Of a stretch of 64,000 bases of DNA, positions 28,713 through 38,021 are shown piece by piece (position 1 is the first letter of the stretch; the number at the start of each line of letters is the position of its first letter). The position numbers and the translations under genes are program-made. The stretch is from positions 1 to 64,000 of the forward strand of contig NZ_LMPD01000007.1 of assembly GCF_001424305.1 (NCBI RefSeq), in the 5' to 3' direction. This DNA comes from Pedobacter sp. Leaf176. Lineage in GTDB: Bacteria; Bacteroidota; Bacteroidia; Sphingobacteriales; Sphingobacteriaceae. The notes below the pieces were generated by a model. That model searched no databases. It saw only the letters and a program-made list of their open reading frames with translations, and was not told the DNA's origin.

Positions 28713-29591
28713 TTAACCCGAAACATAGATCTGTTTTTTGTACGCACCAGGCGATAATCCAGTCATTTTTTTAAAGTTTTTGGAAAAATAAGACAAATTA
28801 TCATATCCTAGCACTGCTGCGATTTCCGAATAATTTAATGCGCTGGTCGCAAGTAAATACTGAGCCCTTTCAATTCTTTTTTGGTTGATGAAATGATTAG
28901 GACGCATTCCCGTATGACTTTTAAATCGCCGGGAGAAATAGTCTACATTTTGGCTTACTTTGTTGGCGAGTTTAGCAACAGACAAATCGCTTTCCAAATT
29001 ACTTAAAATGTAATGAACCACATCAGTCATTTTTTTTGCATGAAGATTCTGTTTAACGAAAGCCCTACCCTTATTATTCAAAAATCTCGAACAAAGTTGT
29101 TGTAAAATTCCTTGCGTTTCGTGAAACGAGGCGGTGCTCTGTTCAGCATTTGCATGTAGACAGTTGTTGTAGAAAGTTTCATTCTCATACCGTTTGGGAT
29201 CGTAAGATTTTTTTATGCCCCGGTATGGATGAATCTTAAGCAGGCGTATGAAAAGCTGGATATCTAATTCACTTGCGGGAATCTTTTGAATGGTTCTGAT
29301 ATCGTCAAAGATTGATAATCCAGTGCCAGAGTCGTCAAAAAATTGAACATAGTACTGTGTTAGCTTGCCTCCACACGACATATCACACATGGTAAAACCC
29401 GGAATCAAATATAAAAATCCACTTTCAAGTGTCGTATTTCCTGTGGAATCAGTCAACTGTCCATCGCCTTCACTAATATAGTAAATCCTGGAATAGGGGC
29501 TTATAATTCCCGAATATCGCCACTTTGCTGTTAACTCTACCCGGTCAATATTTAACAACGAATAAGTATGCGAATTAAATCGTCCAGCCAT
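28713..29591 (-). CDS. AraC-family transcriptional regulator
   Basis: 292 residues. The N-terminal half (about 20-110) is a cupin-like ligand domain ('YISEGDGQLTDSTGNTTLES', then 'YLIPGFTMC'). The C terminus holds two helix-turn-helix units (about 190-288): 'SVAKLANKVSQNVDYFSRRF' and 'NYSEIAAVLGYDNLSYFSKN', with the conserved 'TGLSPGAYKK' end. It lies convergent to SusD pair C and divergent from the next AraC gene. It probably senses a sugar or catabolite of this locus, but which promoter it binds cannot be read here. Confidence 0.92.
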   Translation of the reverse strand: MAGRFNSHTYSLLNIDRVELTAKWRYSGIISPYSRIYYISEGDGQLTDSTGNTTLESGFLYLIPGFTMCDMSCGGKLTQYYVQFFDDSGTGLSIFDDIRTIQKIPASELDIQLFIRLLKIHPYRGIKKSYDPKRYENETFYNNCLHANAEQSTASFHETQGILQQLCSRFLNNKGRAFVKQNLHAKKMTDVVHYILSNLESDLSVAKLANKVSQNVDYFSRRFKSHTGMRPNHFINQKRIERAQYLLATSALNYSEIAAVLGYDNLSYFSKNFKKMTGLSPGAYKKQIYVSG

Positions 29592-30016
29592 TGCAAATCA
29601 TTTAAACTTAAAAATAGTGCAAATAGTCGGATTTTTACAATTAAAAGTCTTTAAAATACAAAATGAGCTACGTTTTTCAATTTATGTTTGATTCACCAAT
29701 ATAAACCTAGTTATCGTTGCATTTCAATCATTAGAAGCTGCCCAATTATTCCAATATTAAGACAAACAGGCATAACCCTTACGTCTAGATTTCGGTTTAA
29801 GATATGCAGTGATCGTTGTCAATATCCCGTTTAGAATAAAAATTGGTGTATAAGAGAGATTTGATATGTGTTCCAGCTTAGAACAGTAAAAATTCTCTGA
29901 AAATTATATTGTTTCAGCAAGGCTAACATTGTTCAGTAGAGGATGTAATTCATATTCTGCTCGCTATAGAAGCTAAAGTTGAAACAAAGGCATGAAAAAT
30001 ACTAACCAAATTGTTT
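29592..30016. other. Divergent promoter region between two AraC genes
   Basis: About 425 A/T-rich bases without an open frame of note. It must contain both AraC promoters. No clear TAnnTTTG box or palindrome was found by eye. Confidence 0.45.
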
Positions 30017-30880
30017 ATGAAACCACAAGTGTTAAATGTATCGGGAGATTCTTTTCATTCCTTTGGAGCCAGGATAGATACTATGCCGGATATTAATAGT
30101 CGTTGGCATTGTCATTCTGCCCTTGAGTTAATTTATTTCAAGAAAGGCAGTGGAACTCAATTTATCGGAGACAGTGTAAAACCGTTCGTGAACGGTGATA
30201 TTGTGCTGGTCGGAAAAAATCTTCCCCACTACTGGCGGTTTTCACAAATTTCCCATGTCAACCCCTCTGATAGTCCGGTGGAAATTTATGTAATACATTT
30301 CAATGAAGATTTCTGGGGGAAAGACTTGCTAGGCCTTCCGGAATTTGCAGAAGTACGTAAAATGTTTGAATTATCTAAACAAGGACTTCAGATTCAAGGT
30401 AAAGATAGTGAGAAAATCAGTTCATTTATTAAGCAGATTGTGAACTCAACCGGTCCAAAAAAGATTTCACTTTTAATAGATTGTCTCGCCGAAATATCCC
30501 GGTGTAAAGAAGCTAAGAATTTAGCCACGCTGGGCTTTCTTTTCGAACTTCCTGAAACAGAAAAAGAAAGACTGCAATCCATACATAACTATACCGTAAA
30601 AAATTTTAGAAAGAAAATCGATTTGAAAGAAATCGCAAATGTGGCCAGGGTGAGCCCCAATTCTTTTTGTCGTTTCTTTAAATCAACAAGCAGGAAAACC
30701 TTTACCCAGTTTTTGAGTGAAATTAGAGTTGGTCAGGCTTGTAAGATGCTGATAGAAAATAAACTTAGCGTAAAAGAGATTTGCTTTGAGAGTGGGTTTT
30801 GTAATTTTACCAGCTTCCACAGGACGTTCAGGAAAATAACCGGCAAATCTCCGCTGGCTTATCAAAAATCATTTGAATAA
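30017..30880 (+). CDS. AraC-family transcriptional regulator of the fucose catabolic genes (inferred)
   Basis: 287 residues from the ATG at 30017 (MKPQVLNVSG); an in-frame TTG six bases upstream is less likely. An AraC_binding cupin comes first ('WHCHSALELIYFKKGSGTQF', about 30-50), then a double helix-turn-helix at the C terminus ('DLKEIANVARVSPNSFCRFF' and 'SVKEICFESGFCNFTSFHRT') ending 'TGKSPLAYQKSFE'. It is directly upstream of a decayed fucose permease and of the UxaA-family and SDR genes on the same strand. In Bacteroidota such an AraC commonly heads the sugar-acid gene cluster it controls. The ligand is inferred, not seen. Confidence 0.92.
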   Translation: MKPQVLNVSGDSFHSFGARIDTMPDINSRWHCHSALELIYFKKGSGTQFIGDSVKPFVNGDIVLVGKNLPHYWRFSQISHVNPSDSPVEIYVIHFNEDFWGKDLLGLPEFAEVRKMFELSKQGLQIQGKDSEKISSFIKQIVNSTGPKKISLLIDCLAEISRCKEAKNLATLGFLFELPETEKERLQSIHNYTVKNFRKKIDLKEIANVARVSPNSFCRFFKSTSRKTFTQFLSEIRVGQACKMLIENKLSVKEICFESGFCNFTSFHRTFRKITGKSPLAYQKSFE

Positions 30881-30885
30881 CAGAA

Positions 30886-31329
30886 ATGGTGTGCTTGTAT
30901 CATATCGGCAGATTGACAGCGCCAATTTTGATTAATATTCTGACAGTAAAGTTTAATAATACCTCTAAAAAGAATTCTAATTTGCAACTCATGCTGCTTG
31001 ATGGAAATTATCATTTTACATTTATGGATGAGACAATTTTAACGCAACATCGGCAGAGGATAGCCATCAAAAGTAATAGATTGTCGTTTTTTCCGTCCGC
31101 AAAGTTTCCGACTATTTTTTCATTGGTTACTTCGGGGTCGGCAAACGAATCGAAAATAGCTTTACCATTGATTGTTATGCCTGTTGTCGGCGGTGCCTTG
31201 CTTATATTATCGTTCCCGTACCTATCCGATTTAACACAAAGCATGCATTGTGCGCTGGCAGTTCCGGCTTTCTGCTTTTTATTGTATTGCTTTTTGGGCC
31301 GAAGTTCATGTACTAAAGTTTTGAACTAA
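30886..31329 (+). pseudogene. Decayed C-terminal relic of a FucP-type L-fucose:H+ symporter
   Basis: The frame has an ATG and 147 codons, but only the last part of a major-facilitator sugar permease is recognisable. 'YHIGRLTAPILI' resembles the 'GRFTG' helix of FucP. 'KFPTIFSLVTSG' matches the FucP hallmark 'MFPTIFSLAI', and 'LIVMPVVGGALLI' matches 'LVMAIVGGAVI'. The closing helix 'AVPAFCFLLYCFLG' matches the FucP end. The stretch between (about residues 23-65) is polar where a membrane helix is expected, and about 250 N-terminal residues are absent. It starts 5 bases after the AraC stop, so the front of the gene was lost by deletion. It sits where an intact fucose permease would be expected in this kind of cluster. 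Not expected to function. Confidence 0.65.
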
Positions 31330-31343
31330 TCAACAAATAAATT

Positions 31344-32990
31344 ATGGTCACGGATAAATCGGTTTTACAGATAAATAAAGAAGATAATGTACTCATTGCA
31401 CTAAGAAACTTATCAATGGGAACCCACATCTATCATCATTCTTGCAGGTATATTCTTCTGGAAGATATCCCTGCAAAACATAAGTTTTTTACCGCTGATC
31501 TGAAAGCTGGCGAACCAGTTTACATGTATGGTACGGTGGTGGGAAAGGTAAATAAAAATGTTAAAACAGGCGCGTTGATGAGTGTTGATAATACGTTCCA
31601 CGCCACAGACGAGTTCAGGATTGGATCATTTGCTTTTAATTGGCAGAAACCCGATGTCGGGAGATTCAAACAAAAGTGCTTCAAAGGCTTTCACCGTAGT
31701 GATGGCAAGGTTGGAACAGCAAATTACTGGCTTTTTATACCCACGGTTTTTTGCGAAAACAGAAACCTGGATGTGATCAAAGATGCCTTACACCAAAGTC
31801 TTGGTTATAGTAACGATAATAAATATCGGAATTTTACGCGCCATCTCATCGAAGCCTTCCAAGCTGGTACCGATCCGGAGAATGTGGTTTTGGATCCTCA
31901 GCCTTTTAGTCCAGTAAAGAAGACCTTCGCCAATCTTGATGGCATTAAATTTCTTAATCATACCGGTGGCTGCGGGGGAACCAGGCAGGACGCACAAACC
32001 CTTAGCAGATTACTCGCCGCTTATGCCGATCATCCAAATGTGGCCGGAATTACTTTGCTTAGTTTAGGTTGTCAGCACCTGCAGGTAGCCGATTTTAAAA
32101 ACGATTTGTATCAATTGAACCAAAAATTTGATAAACCTCTGCTTATATTCGAACAGCAATTGGCTTTAAGTGAGGAAGCTCTAATCAAAGAGGCCATATT
32201 TGAGACTTTTAAGCAACTCATTGAAACGAATAAACAGCAGCGTGAAGATGCACCCCTTGATAAATTATGTATTGGCGTAAAATGTGGCGGCAGTGATGGT
32301 TTTAGTGGCATATCAGCTAACCCTGCTGTTGGGCATTGCGCTGATCTTTTGGTTGCCCTGGGGGGGCGTGTTCTATTGGCGGAGTTTCCTGAACTCTTCG
32401 GTGCGGAGCAGCAAATTATCGACAGGTCAGCTAATGAATTTGTTGCAGAAAAATTTATCCGTTTGATGACTGAGTACAATGACCTGGCCCATAACGCCGG
32501 TTCTGGTTTTCACATAAATCCATCTCCCGGAAACATTAAAGACGGCCTGATTACTGATGCAATGAAATCAACAGGGGCAGTCAAAAAAGCGGGCACCTCA
32601 CCGGTTGTAGACGTTCTTGATTATGGAGAAGTCGCCACAAAAACGGGACTAAATTTAGTTTGCACCCCGGAGAATGATGTGGAAGCGACCACCGGGCAAG
32701 TTGCCGCTGGGGCTACGATAATTCTCTTTACAACAGGACTAGGAACTCCAACTGGTAATCCTATTTGTCCTACCGTAAAAATATCCTCTAATTCTGCTTT
32801 GGCGTCAAAAATGAATGACGTTATAGATATCGACACTGGAGGAATTATTTCAGGTGAGCACTCTATTGAAGAGATGGGGGAGGAGATTTTAGAGTATTGC
32901 ATCCGTGTTGCAAGCGGCGAAGAGGTTCCAAAAGCCGTATCCCTAAATCAGGATGATTTTATCCCTTGGAAAAGAGGTGTTTCGCTATAG
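31344..32990 (+). CDS. Altronate dehydratase (UxaA)-family sugar-acid dehydratase
   Basis: 548 residues with both parts of the family. The N-terminal SAF-like domain is about 1-100. The large C-terminal domain opens 'FHRSDGKVGTANYWLFIPTV' and has 'HTGGCGGTRQDAQTL', 'LGCQHLQ', 'VKCGGSDGFSGISANPAVG' and 'LFTTGLGTPTGNPICPTVKI'. The Cys and His residues in these motifs are the expected metal (Fe or Mn) ligands. Known members dehydrate altronate or galactarate to 2-keto-3-deoxy acids. Here, between a fucose-permease relic and an SDR in a fucosidase locus, L-fuconate is the more likely substrate, but that is inference. The SDR follows after 11 bases. A lactonase and an aldolase or hydrolase for a full pathway are not in the window. 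Confidence 0.86.
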   Translation: MVTDKSVLQINKEDNVLIALRNLSMGTHIYHHSCRYILLEDIPAKHKFFTADLKAGEPVYMYGTVVGKVNKNVKTGALMSVDNTFHATDEFRIGSFAFNWQKPDVGRFKQKCFKGFHRSDGKVGTANYWLFIPTVFCENRNLDVIKDALHQSLGYSNDNKYRNFTRHLIEAFQAGTDPENVVLDPQPFSPVKKTFANLDGIKFLNHTGGCGGTRQDAQTLSRLLAAYADHPNVAGITLLSLGCQHLQVADFKNDLYQLNQKFDKPLLIFEQQLALSEEALIKEAIFETFKQLIETNKQQREDAPLDKLCIGVKCGGSDGFSGISANPAVGHCADLLVALGGRVLLAEFPELFGAEQQIIDRSANEFVAEKFIRLMTEYNDLAHNAGSGFHINPSPGNIKDGLITDAMKSTGAVKKAGTSPVVDVLDYGEVATKTGLNLVCTPENDVEATTGQVAAGATIILFTTGLGTPTGNPICPTVKISSNSALASKMNDVIDIDTGGIISGEHSIEEMGEEILEYCIRVASGEEVPKAVSLNQDDFIPWKRGVSL

Positions 32991-33001
32991 CAATATAACT
33001 T

Positions 33002-33781
33002 ATGGATTTAAATTTAAGAGATAAGATAATTTTAGTAAGCGGTGGCGCAAAAGGTATTGGAAAGGCAATTGTTGAAGGTCTTGCCACTGAAAACGCTTTT
33101 CCAATCATAATAGGCAGAAACCAGGAGGAAAACCTCAAGTGTCAAAGTGCTATCCGGCAGACCGGATTAAATTGCGACTTCATAACGGCAGAACTTTCTC
33201 ATCCCGACGGTTGTGAACAAGCTATCGCATCGGTACTTCAACGATATGACAGAATTGATGGACTTGTAAATAATGCAGGCGTCAATGATGGAGTAGGTCT
33301 GGAGACGGGCGACTACCTTCGTTTTATCGAATCTATACATAAAAATGTTATGCATTATTATATGTTGGCTCACTTGTGTTTGCCTGCCTTAAAGCAAAGT
33401 GCAGGCGTTATAGTGAATATTGGTAGTAAAACGGCTCAAACCGGCCAGGGCGGAACATCAGGCTATGCTGCCTCTAATGGAGCAAGAAATGCATTAACCA
33501 GAGAATGGGCCGTCGAGTTATTGCCTTTTGGTATCCGGGTAAATTCAGTTATTGTAGCAGAAGCTTATACGCCATTATATGAATCATGGCTTGCCACTTT
33601 TGCAAATCCTGCAGAGAAATTACGTAATATCACAAGCAAAATCCCCCTTCAAAACAGGATGACCCGTGTTGAGGAGATTGCCAATATGGTTTTGTTCCTC
33701 CTCTCCGAGAAATCCAGCCATACCACCGGGCAATTGATAAATGTAGATGGGGGATATGTTCATTTGGATAGGGCGCTATAA
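33002..33781 (+). CDS. SDR-family sugar or sugar-acid dehydrogenase (candidate L-fucose dehydrogenase)
   Basis: 259 residues with the classical SDR layout: cofactor loop 'SGGAKGIGKA' (about 14-23), 'GLVNNAGVNDG' (about 88-98) and the active-site Ser in 'VNIGSKTAQ'. The active-site Tyr is in 'SGYAASNGARNALTREWA', and the C terminus is 'GQLINVDGGYVHLDRAL'. Oddly, the catalytic YxxxK reads Tyr-Ala-Ala-Ser-Asn, so the Lys is replaced by Asn. Family relatives oxidise L-fucose or 2-keto-3-deoxy-fuconate with NAD(P). It lies 11 bases after the UxaA-family gene, apparently the same operon. If Lys is essential here the protein may be inactive; alternatively Asn may be normal in this subgroup. Confidence 0.83.
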   Translation: MDLNLRDKIILVSGGAKGIGKAIVEGLATENAFPIIIGRNQEENLKCQSAIRQTGLNCDFITAELSHPDGCEQAIASVLQRYDRIDGLVNNAGVNDGVGLETGDYLRFIESIHKNVMHYYMLAHLCLPALKQSAGVIVNIGSKTAQTGQGGTSGYAASNGARNALTREWAVELLPFGIRVNSVIVAEAYTPLYESWLATFANPAEKLRNITSKIPLQNRMTRVEEIANMVLFLLSEKSSHTTGQLINVDGGYVHLDRAL

Positions 33782-33833
33782 GCTCATTCTGATATTAAAC
33801 TGAATAATAATACGAATTCATAAATAATAATTT

Positions 33834-35711
33834 ATGCCAGCAATTAAAAACCGAATCCAGCTGATGTTAATCTTAACATTCTGCTTGTCTTTTAGTCTTT
33901 CCGCTCAGCAGGTAGCAACTAAAATCAACCATAAATTCGCTATTTTGGACGGGCAATTCTTGCTCGATGGAAAATCAATTCAGATCCATAGCGGTGAAAT
34001 GCATTATTCCCGTATTCCAAAACCATACTGGCGTCACCGCCTGCGCATGATGAAAGCCATGGGGCTCAATGCAGTTGCCACTTATGTTTTCTGGAATTAT
34101 CACGAAACCTCGCCCGGTAAGTGGGATTTTAAAAGCGGAAACCGTGATGTTGCTGAATACATCAGGATTGCACAGCAAGAAGGGCTGTTTGTAATACTTC
34201 GTCCAGGTCCATATGTATGTGCAGAGTGGGAATTTGGTGGTTATCCATGGTTTTTGCAAAAGATTCCGGGAATGGTAATTCGTGGGTATAATGAATCGTA
34301 TTTGTCGGCAACAAAAGCCTATTTTAACCAGCTTTATAGTCAGTTAAAGGATTTGCAGGTTACCCGGGGCGGGCCAATCATAATGGTTCAGGGGGAAAAT
34401 GAATTCGGTTCCTATGTAGAACAGCGTAAAGATATTCCTTTAGCGGAGCATAAAAAATACAGTGCTGCAGTTTTTAAACAATTAAAGGAAGTGGGCTTCA
34501 ATGTTCCTTTCTTTACTTCTGATGGCAGCTGGTTATTTGAGGGAGGCGCATTACCCGGGGCGCTGCCAACAGCCAATGGTGAAGACGATATTTCAAGGCT
34601 TAAAGACCAGGTTAATAAATATAATGGCGGAAAGGGGCCATATATGGTTGCTGAGTTTTATCCCGGATGGTTGAGCCATTGGGCAGAACCCTTCCCTAAG
34701 GTTTCCACTGAAAGTATTGTTAAACAAACGCAGAAATATCTGGATGCAGGCGTGTCTTTCAACTTTTATATGGTGCATGGCGGAACAAATTTTGGATTTA
34801 CCTCAGGGGCAAACTATGATGTGAAACACGATATTCAGCCTGATTTGACCAGCTATGATTATGATGCACCGATAAGCGAGCCGGGATGGGCGACAGAAAA
34901 ATACAAAGCGCTGAGAACATTGCTTAAAAATAATGAGACCCCTCCTATACCAGCTCAAATTCCCGTGATCAGAATACCTGATATCAAACTAAGTAAAGCT
35001 GTGGATCTGGAGGATTTCAAAAACAAAATAGAGCCGGTTAGCGCTGATAAGCTTTTTTCATTTGAAGAACTAAACCAGGGAGATGGCTATGTGTGGTATA
35101 GTAAGCGGTTCAGACAACCCATTAGCGGTAAATTAAGGATTGATGGTTTGAGGGATTATGCATTAGTATATGTTAATGGTGTCAAGGTCGCTGAACTCAA
35201 CAGCTATTATAAAAAATATGATTGTGAAATTGAGATACCTTTTAACGCTGTTCTTGACATAATGGTTGAGAATATGGGTAGGATTAACTATGGGGCAAAG
35301 ATTACAAACAGTACAAAAGGGATAATATCTCCCATAACTATTAACGGAGAGGTTATAACAGGTAGTTGGGATATGTACAAGCTGCCAATGGATAAAGTTC
35401 CTGAGCTTAATAACATGAAAAATTCTGCAATTGCCGGAAAGCCTGCAATTTATCAAGGGAGTTTTTCTTTATCTAAAACAGGCGATACTTTTCTCAACAT
35501 GAGCAGTTGGGGTAAAGGAATTGTTTTTGTGAATGGAATTAACATCGGGCGATATTGGAACGTGGGACCCCAGCAAACGCTTTATTTACCCGGATGTTGG
35601 TTAAAGATTGGGAAAAATGATATTGTAATTTTTGAACAAAAAAATGATAAACTCCAGAGTAAGATTAATAGCGTTGCCCAACCTGTTCTTTCAAGTTTGA
35701 CCACACAATAA
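33834..35711 (+). CDS. GH35 beta-galactosidase
   Basis: 625 residues with a signal peptide (about 1-24). The GH35 barrel (about 35-370) shows 'IHSGEMHYSRIPKPYWRHRL', 'TYVFWNYHETSPGKWDF' and 'LRPGPYVCAEWEFGGYPWFL'. The acid/base Glu190 is in 'MVQGENEFGSY' and the nucleophile Glu274 in 'YMVAEFYPGW', at the usual spacing. The C-terminal beta-sandwich domains (about 390-600) include 'FVNGINIGRYWNVGPQQTLY', the family's jelly-roll end. It should remove terminal beta-galactose from glycans in the periplasm. It sits 52 bases after the SDR and 27 bases before the GH20 gene, which suits stepwise trimming of galactose then N-acetylhexosamine after fucose removal. Confidence 0.94.
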   Translation: MPAIKNRIQLMLILTFCLSFSLSAQQVATKINHKFAILDGQFLLDGKSIQIHSGEMHYSRIPKPYWRHRLRMMKAMGLNAVATYVFWNYHETSPGKWDFKSGNRDVAEYIRIAQQEGLFVILRPGPYVCAEWEFGGYPWFLQKIPGMVIRGYNESYLSATKAYFNQLYSQLKDLQVTRGGPIIMVQGENEFGSYVEQRKDIPLAEHKKYSAAVFKQLKEVGFNVPFFTSDGSWLFEGGALPGALPTANGEDDISRLKDQVNKYNGGKGPYMVAEFYPGWLSHWAEPFPKVSTESIVKQTQKYLDAGVSFNFYMVHGGTNFGFTSGANYDVKHDIQPDLTSYDYDAPISEPGWATEKYKALRTLLKNNETPPIPAQIPVIRIPDIKLSKAVDLEDFKNKIEPVSADKLFSFEELNQGDGYVWYSKRFRQPISGKLRIDGLRDYALVYVNGVKVAELNSYYKKYDCEIEIPFNAVLDIMVENMGRINYGAKITNSTKGIISPITINGEVITGSWDMYKLPMDKVPELNNMKNSAIAGKPAIYQGSFSLSKTGDTFLNMSSWGKGIVFVNGINIGRYWNVGPQQTLYLPGCWLKIGKNDIVIFEQKNDKLQSKINSVAQPVLSSLTTQ

Positions 35712-35738
35712 TTTGAAATTTAAAATATACATCACGCA

Positions 35739-38021
35739 ATGAAAAAGCTACACATACTGTTATTTTTTATTTTTTTCCTGAATACGATGGTATGGTGCCG
35801 GCAGAAACCCGCTATTGATGTTATTCCTTATCCAAGTTCTGTAACCTTAATGAACGGAACTTTTATAATCTCTTCTGGTACTGCGCTCAATGTACCCCAG
35901 GATTTAGTTGGAGAGGCCGATTTCTTGAATGAATTAATAAAAAACGCAATAGGATCTAAACTTCAATTATCCAGGCGAAATAACAATGTGATTAAGTTAA
36001 TTAAAAATAAATCTTTAAAGTCTGAAGAATATCGGCTGAACGTATCCAAAAACTTAATTATTCTTTCCGGAGGATCTTCTGCCGGTGTGTTCCGGGGGAT
36101 CCAAACCTTAAGGCAATTGTTCAGCGAAAAAGCAGAAATTCCGGGCCACTTGCTCCCATCGTTATCCCTTCGCTGTTTAAATATTGAAGATTTACCTTCA
36201 TTTGAGTATAGAGGATTGCATCTGGATGTTTCCAGACATTTTTTTTCTGTTGACTTTCTTAAAAAGTATGTCGATATGCTTGCACTTTATAAGTTTAATA
36301 AGTTGCACCTGCATCTTACTGATGATCAGGGCTGGCGGATTGAAATAAAAAAATACCCCAAACTGACTGAAAACGGAGCCTGGAGAACTTTAAATAATCA
36401 GGATTCCGCGTGCATAGCTAAGGCAGCGGATAACCCGGATATGGCATTGGACTCAAGATTTTTAAGAAAAAAGGATGGTCAGCAGCAGTATGGGGGGTAT
36501 TATACGCAAAAGCAAATGATTGATTTTGTAAAATATGCCACTACAAGGCACATCGAAATTATTCCTGAAATTGACATGCCAGGGCACATGATGGCGGCCA
36601 TAAAAAGCTATCCGTTTTTATCCTGTACAGGAGACTCGCATTGGGGCAAGCTTTTCACCACACCGATTTGCCCTTGTAAGGAATCGACCTATGAATTTGC
36701 TCAAAATGTCTTCAAAGAAATTTTTGCGATTTTTCCAAGCAAATACATTCACATTGGTGGCGATGAAGTAGACAGAACAAGTTGGGAGACTTCCGGTGTG
36801 TGTAATGAACTAATGCGAAAGGAGGGAATTAAAACGTCTGCAGGTCTTCAGAGTTATTTTATCAACAGGATGGAGAAGTTTTTCAATGCAAATGGAAAGA
36901 AGCTAATCGGCTGGGATGAAATCCTGGAAGAAGGCATCAGCTCTACTGCAATGGTGATGTATTGGAGGACCTGGGTACCCGAAGCGCCCCTAAAAGCGCT
37001 AAAAAATGGGAATCGTGTTATCATGACTCCCGGAGAGCCATTATATTTCGATTATCCACCGAATAAAAATTCTTTATATAATGTGTATAATTTCAGCGTA
37101 ATCCCAAAAGGGTATCCCGATAAAGACCGCGGAAATATCGTTGGTGCTCAGGCAAATCTGTGGAGTGAAATGATACCAAGTGAGAAAAGGGCAGAATATA
37201 TGGCCTTTCCTAGGGCCATTGCGTTGGCAGAAAACTTGTGGAGCCATGAGCACAGGAATTTTAAATCATTTAGCAAAAGGCTGCTCACTCAATATGCCAG
37301 GCTCGATGTGCTTGGCGTAAATTACCGCCTGCCTGATCTGGAGAATGTAATTACTGATCGGGTTTTCATAAATCAGGATACATTATTTTATAAAAATCCC
37401 ATAAACAATATGGTGCTCAGATATACTGATAATGAATCAAGGCCCTCTGCCAAAAGTCTGTCATTGGATAAGCCTTTAATTATCAAGGAAAATAAGCTCA
37501 TCAAACTTGGCGTGTTTTCCAAGACCGACACTAATTTAAGAGAACTATATGTGTTGAATTTTAAAAAGCAGACCATAATGAATAGTGTATCTAAACCCAA
37601 TGTGAGTTCCGGGCTGCTGGGGAGTTACTACAAGAAATTACCGCTACGCTCTGATGGGGCAGACCTAACGAAGCCTGATAGTTTGTTCTATACTGATATG
37701 ATTTCTGTACCACCATCTATTAATTCACCTGCATTCAGGATCGATTATACAGGAATCATCGACGTTCCCGAAGCTGGAATTTACACATTTTACTTAGACT
37801 GCGACGACAGTGGCATCCTTTCCATTGGTGATAATGTAGTGGTTGATAATGGGGGTATGCATTCCGCTATTGAAAAAAACGGCCAAGTGGCGCTGGAGAA
37901 AGGTATGCACCCTTTTAAGCTGGTTTTTTTGGAAGGAGGTGGCGGTTATAAACTAAAGCTTCTTTACAGTTTCAAGAATTCCGAGCCTGCAGAGCTACCC
38001 CAATTGTGGCTTAAACATTAA
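35739..38021 (+). CDS. GH20 beta-N-acetylhexosaminidase with C-terminal PA14-like domain
   Basis: 760 residues with a signal peptide (about 1-22). The GH20b domain (about 25-150) precedes the catalytic barrel (about 155-520): 'EYRGLHLDVSRHFFS', 'KLHLHLTDDQGWRIEIKKYP', 'PEIDMPGHM', and the catalytic pair Asp342-Glu343 in 'YIHIGGDEVDRTSW'. 'LIGWDEILEEG' and 'GAQANLWSEM' complete the active site. At the C terminus (about 610-755) 'GLLGSYYKKLPLR', 'AGIYTFYLDCDDSGILSIG' and 'KGMHPFKLVFLEGGG' mark a PA14-type carbohydrate-binding module. It should release terminal GlcNAc or GalNAc by substrate-assisted catalysis. It is probably the last gene of the catabolic operon. Confidence 0.94.
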   Translation: MKKLHILLFFIFFLNTMVWCRQKPAIDVIPYPSSVTLMNGTFIISSGTALNVPQDLVGEADFLNELIKNAIGSKLQLSRRNNNVIKLIKNKSLKSEEYRLNVSKNLIILSGGSSAGVFRGIQTLRQLFSEKAEIPGHLLPSLSLRCLNIEDLPSFEYRGLHLDVSRHFFSVDFLKKYVDMLALYKFNKLHLHLTDDQGWRIEIKKYPKLTENGAWRTLNNQDSACIAKAADNPDMALDSRFLRKKDGQQQYGGYYTQKQMIDFVKYATTRHIEIIPEIDMPGHMMAAIKSYPFLSCTGDSHWGKLFTTPICPCKESTYEFAQNVFKEIFAIFPSKYIHIGGDEVDRTSWETSGVCNELMRKEGIKTSAGLQSYFINRMEKFFNANGKKLIGWDEILEEGISSTAMVMYWRTWVPEAPLKALKNGNRVIMTPGEPLYFDYPPNKNSLYNVYNFSVIPKGYPDKDRGNIVGAQANLWSEMIPSEKRAEYMAFPRAIALAENLWSHEHRNFKSFSKRLLTQYARLDVLGVNYRLPDLENVITDRVFINQDTLFYKNPINNMVLRYTDNESRPSAKSLSLDKPLIIKENKLIKLGVFSKTDTNLRELYVLNFKKQTIMNSVSKPNVSSGLLGSYYKKLPLRSDGADLTKPDSLFYTDMISVPPSINSPAFRIDYTGIIDVPEAGIYTFYLDCDDSGILSIGDNVVVDNGGMHSAIEKNGQVALEKGMHPFKLVFLEGGGGYKLKLLYSFKNSEPAELPQLWLKH

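Noticed and set aside
34000..35400. Long minus-strand frames inside the GH35 gene and similar antisense frames inside other large genes
   Set aside because: They are reading-frame shadows of genes with clear domains and show no family features of their own.
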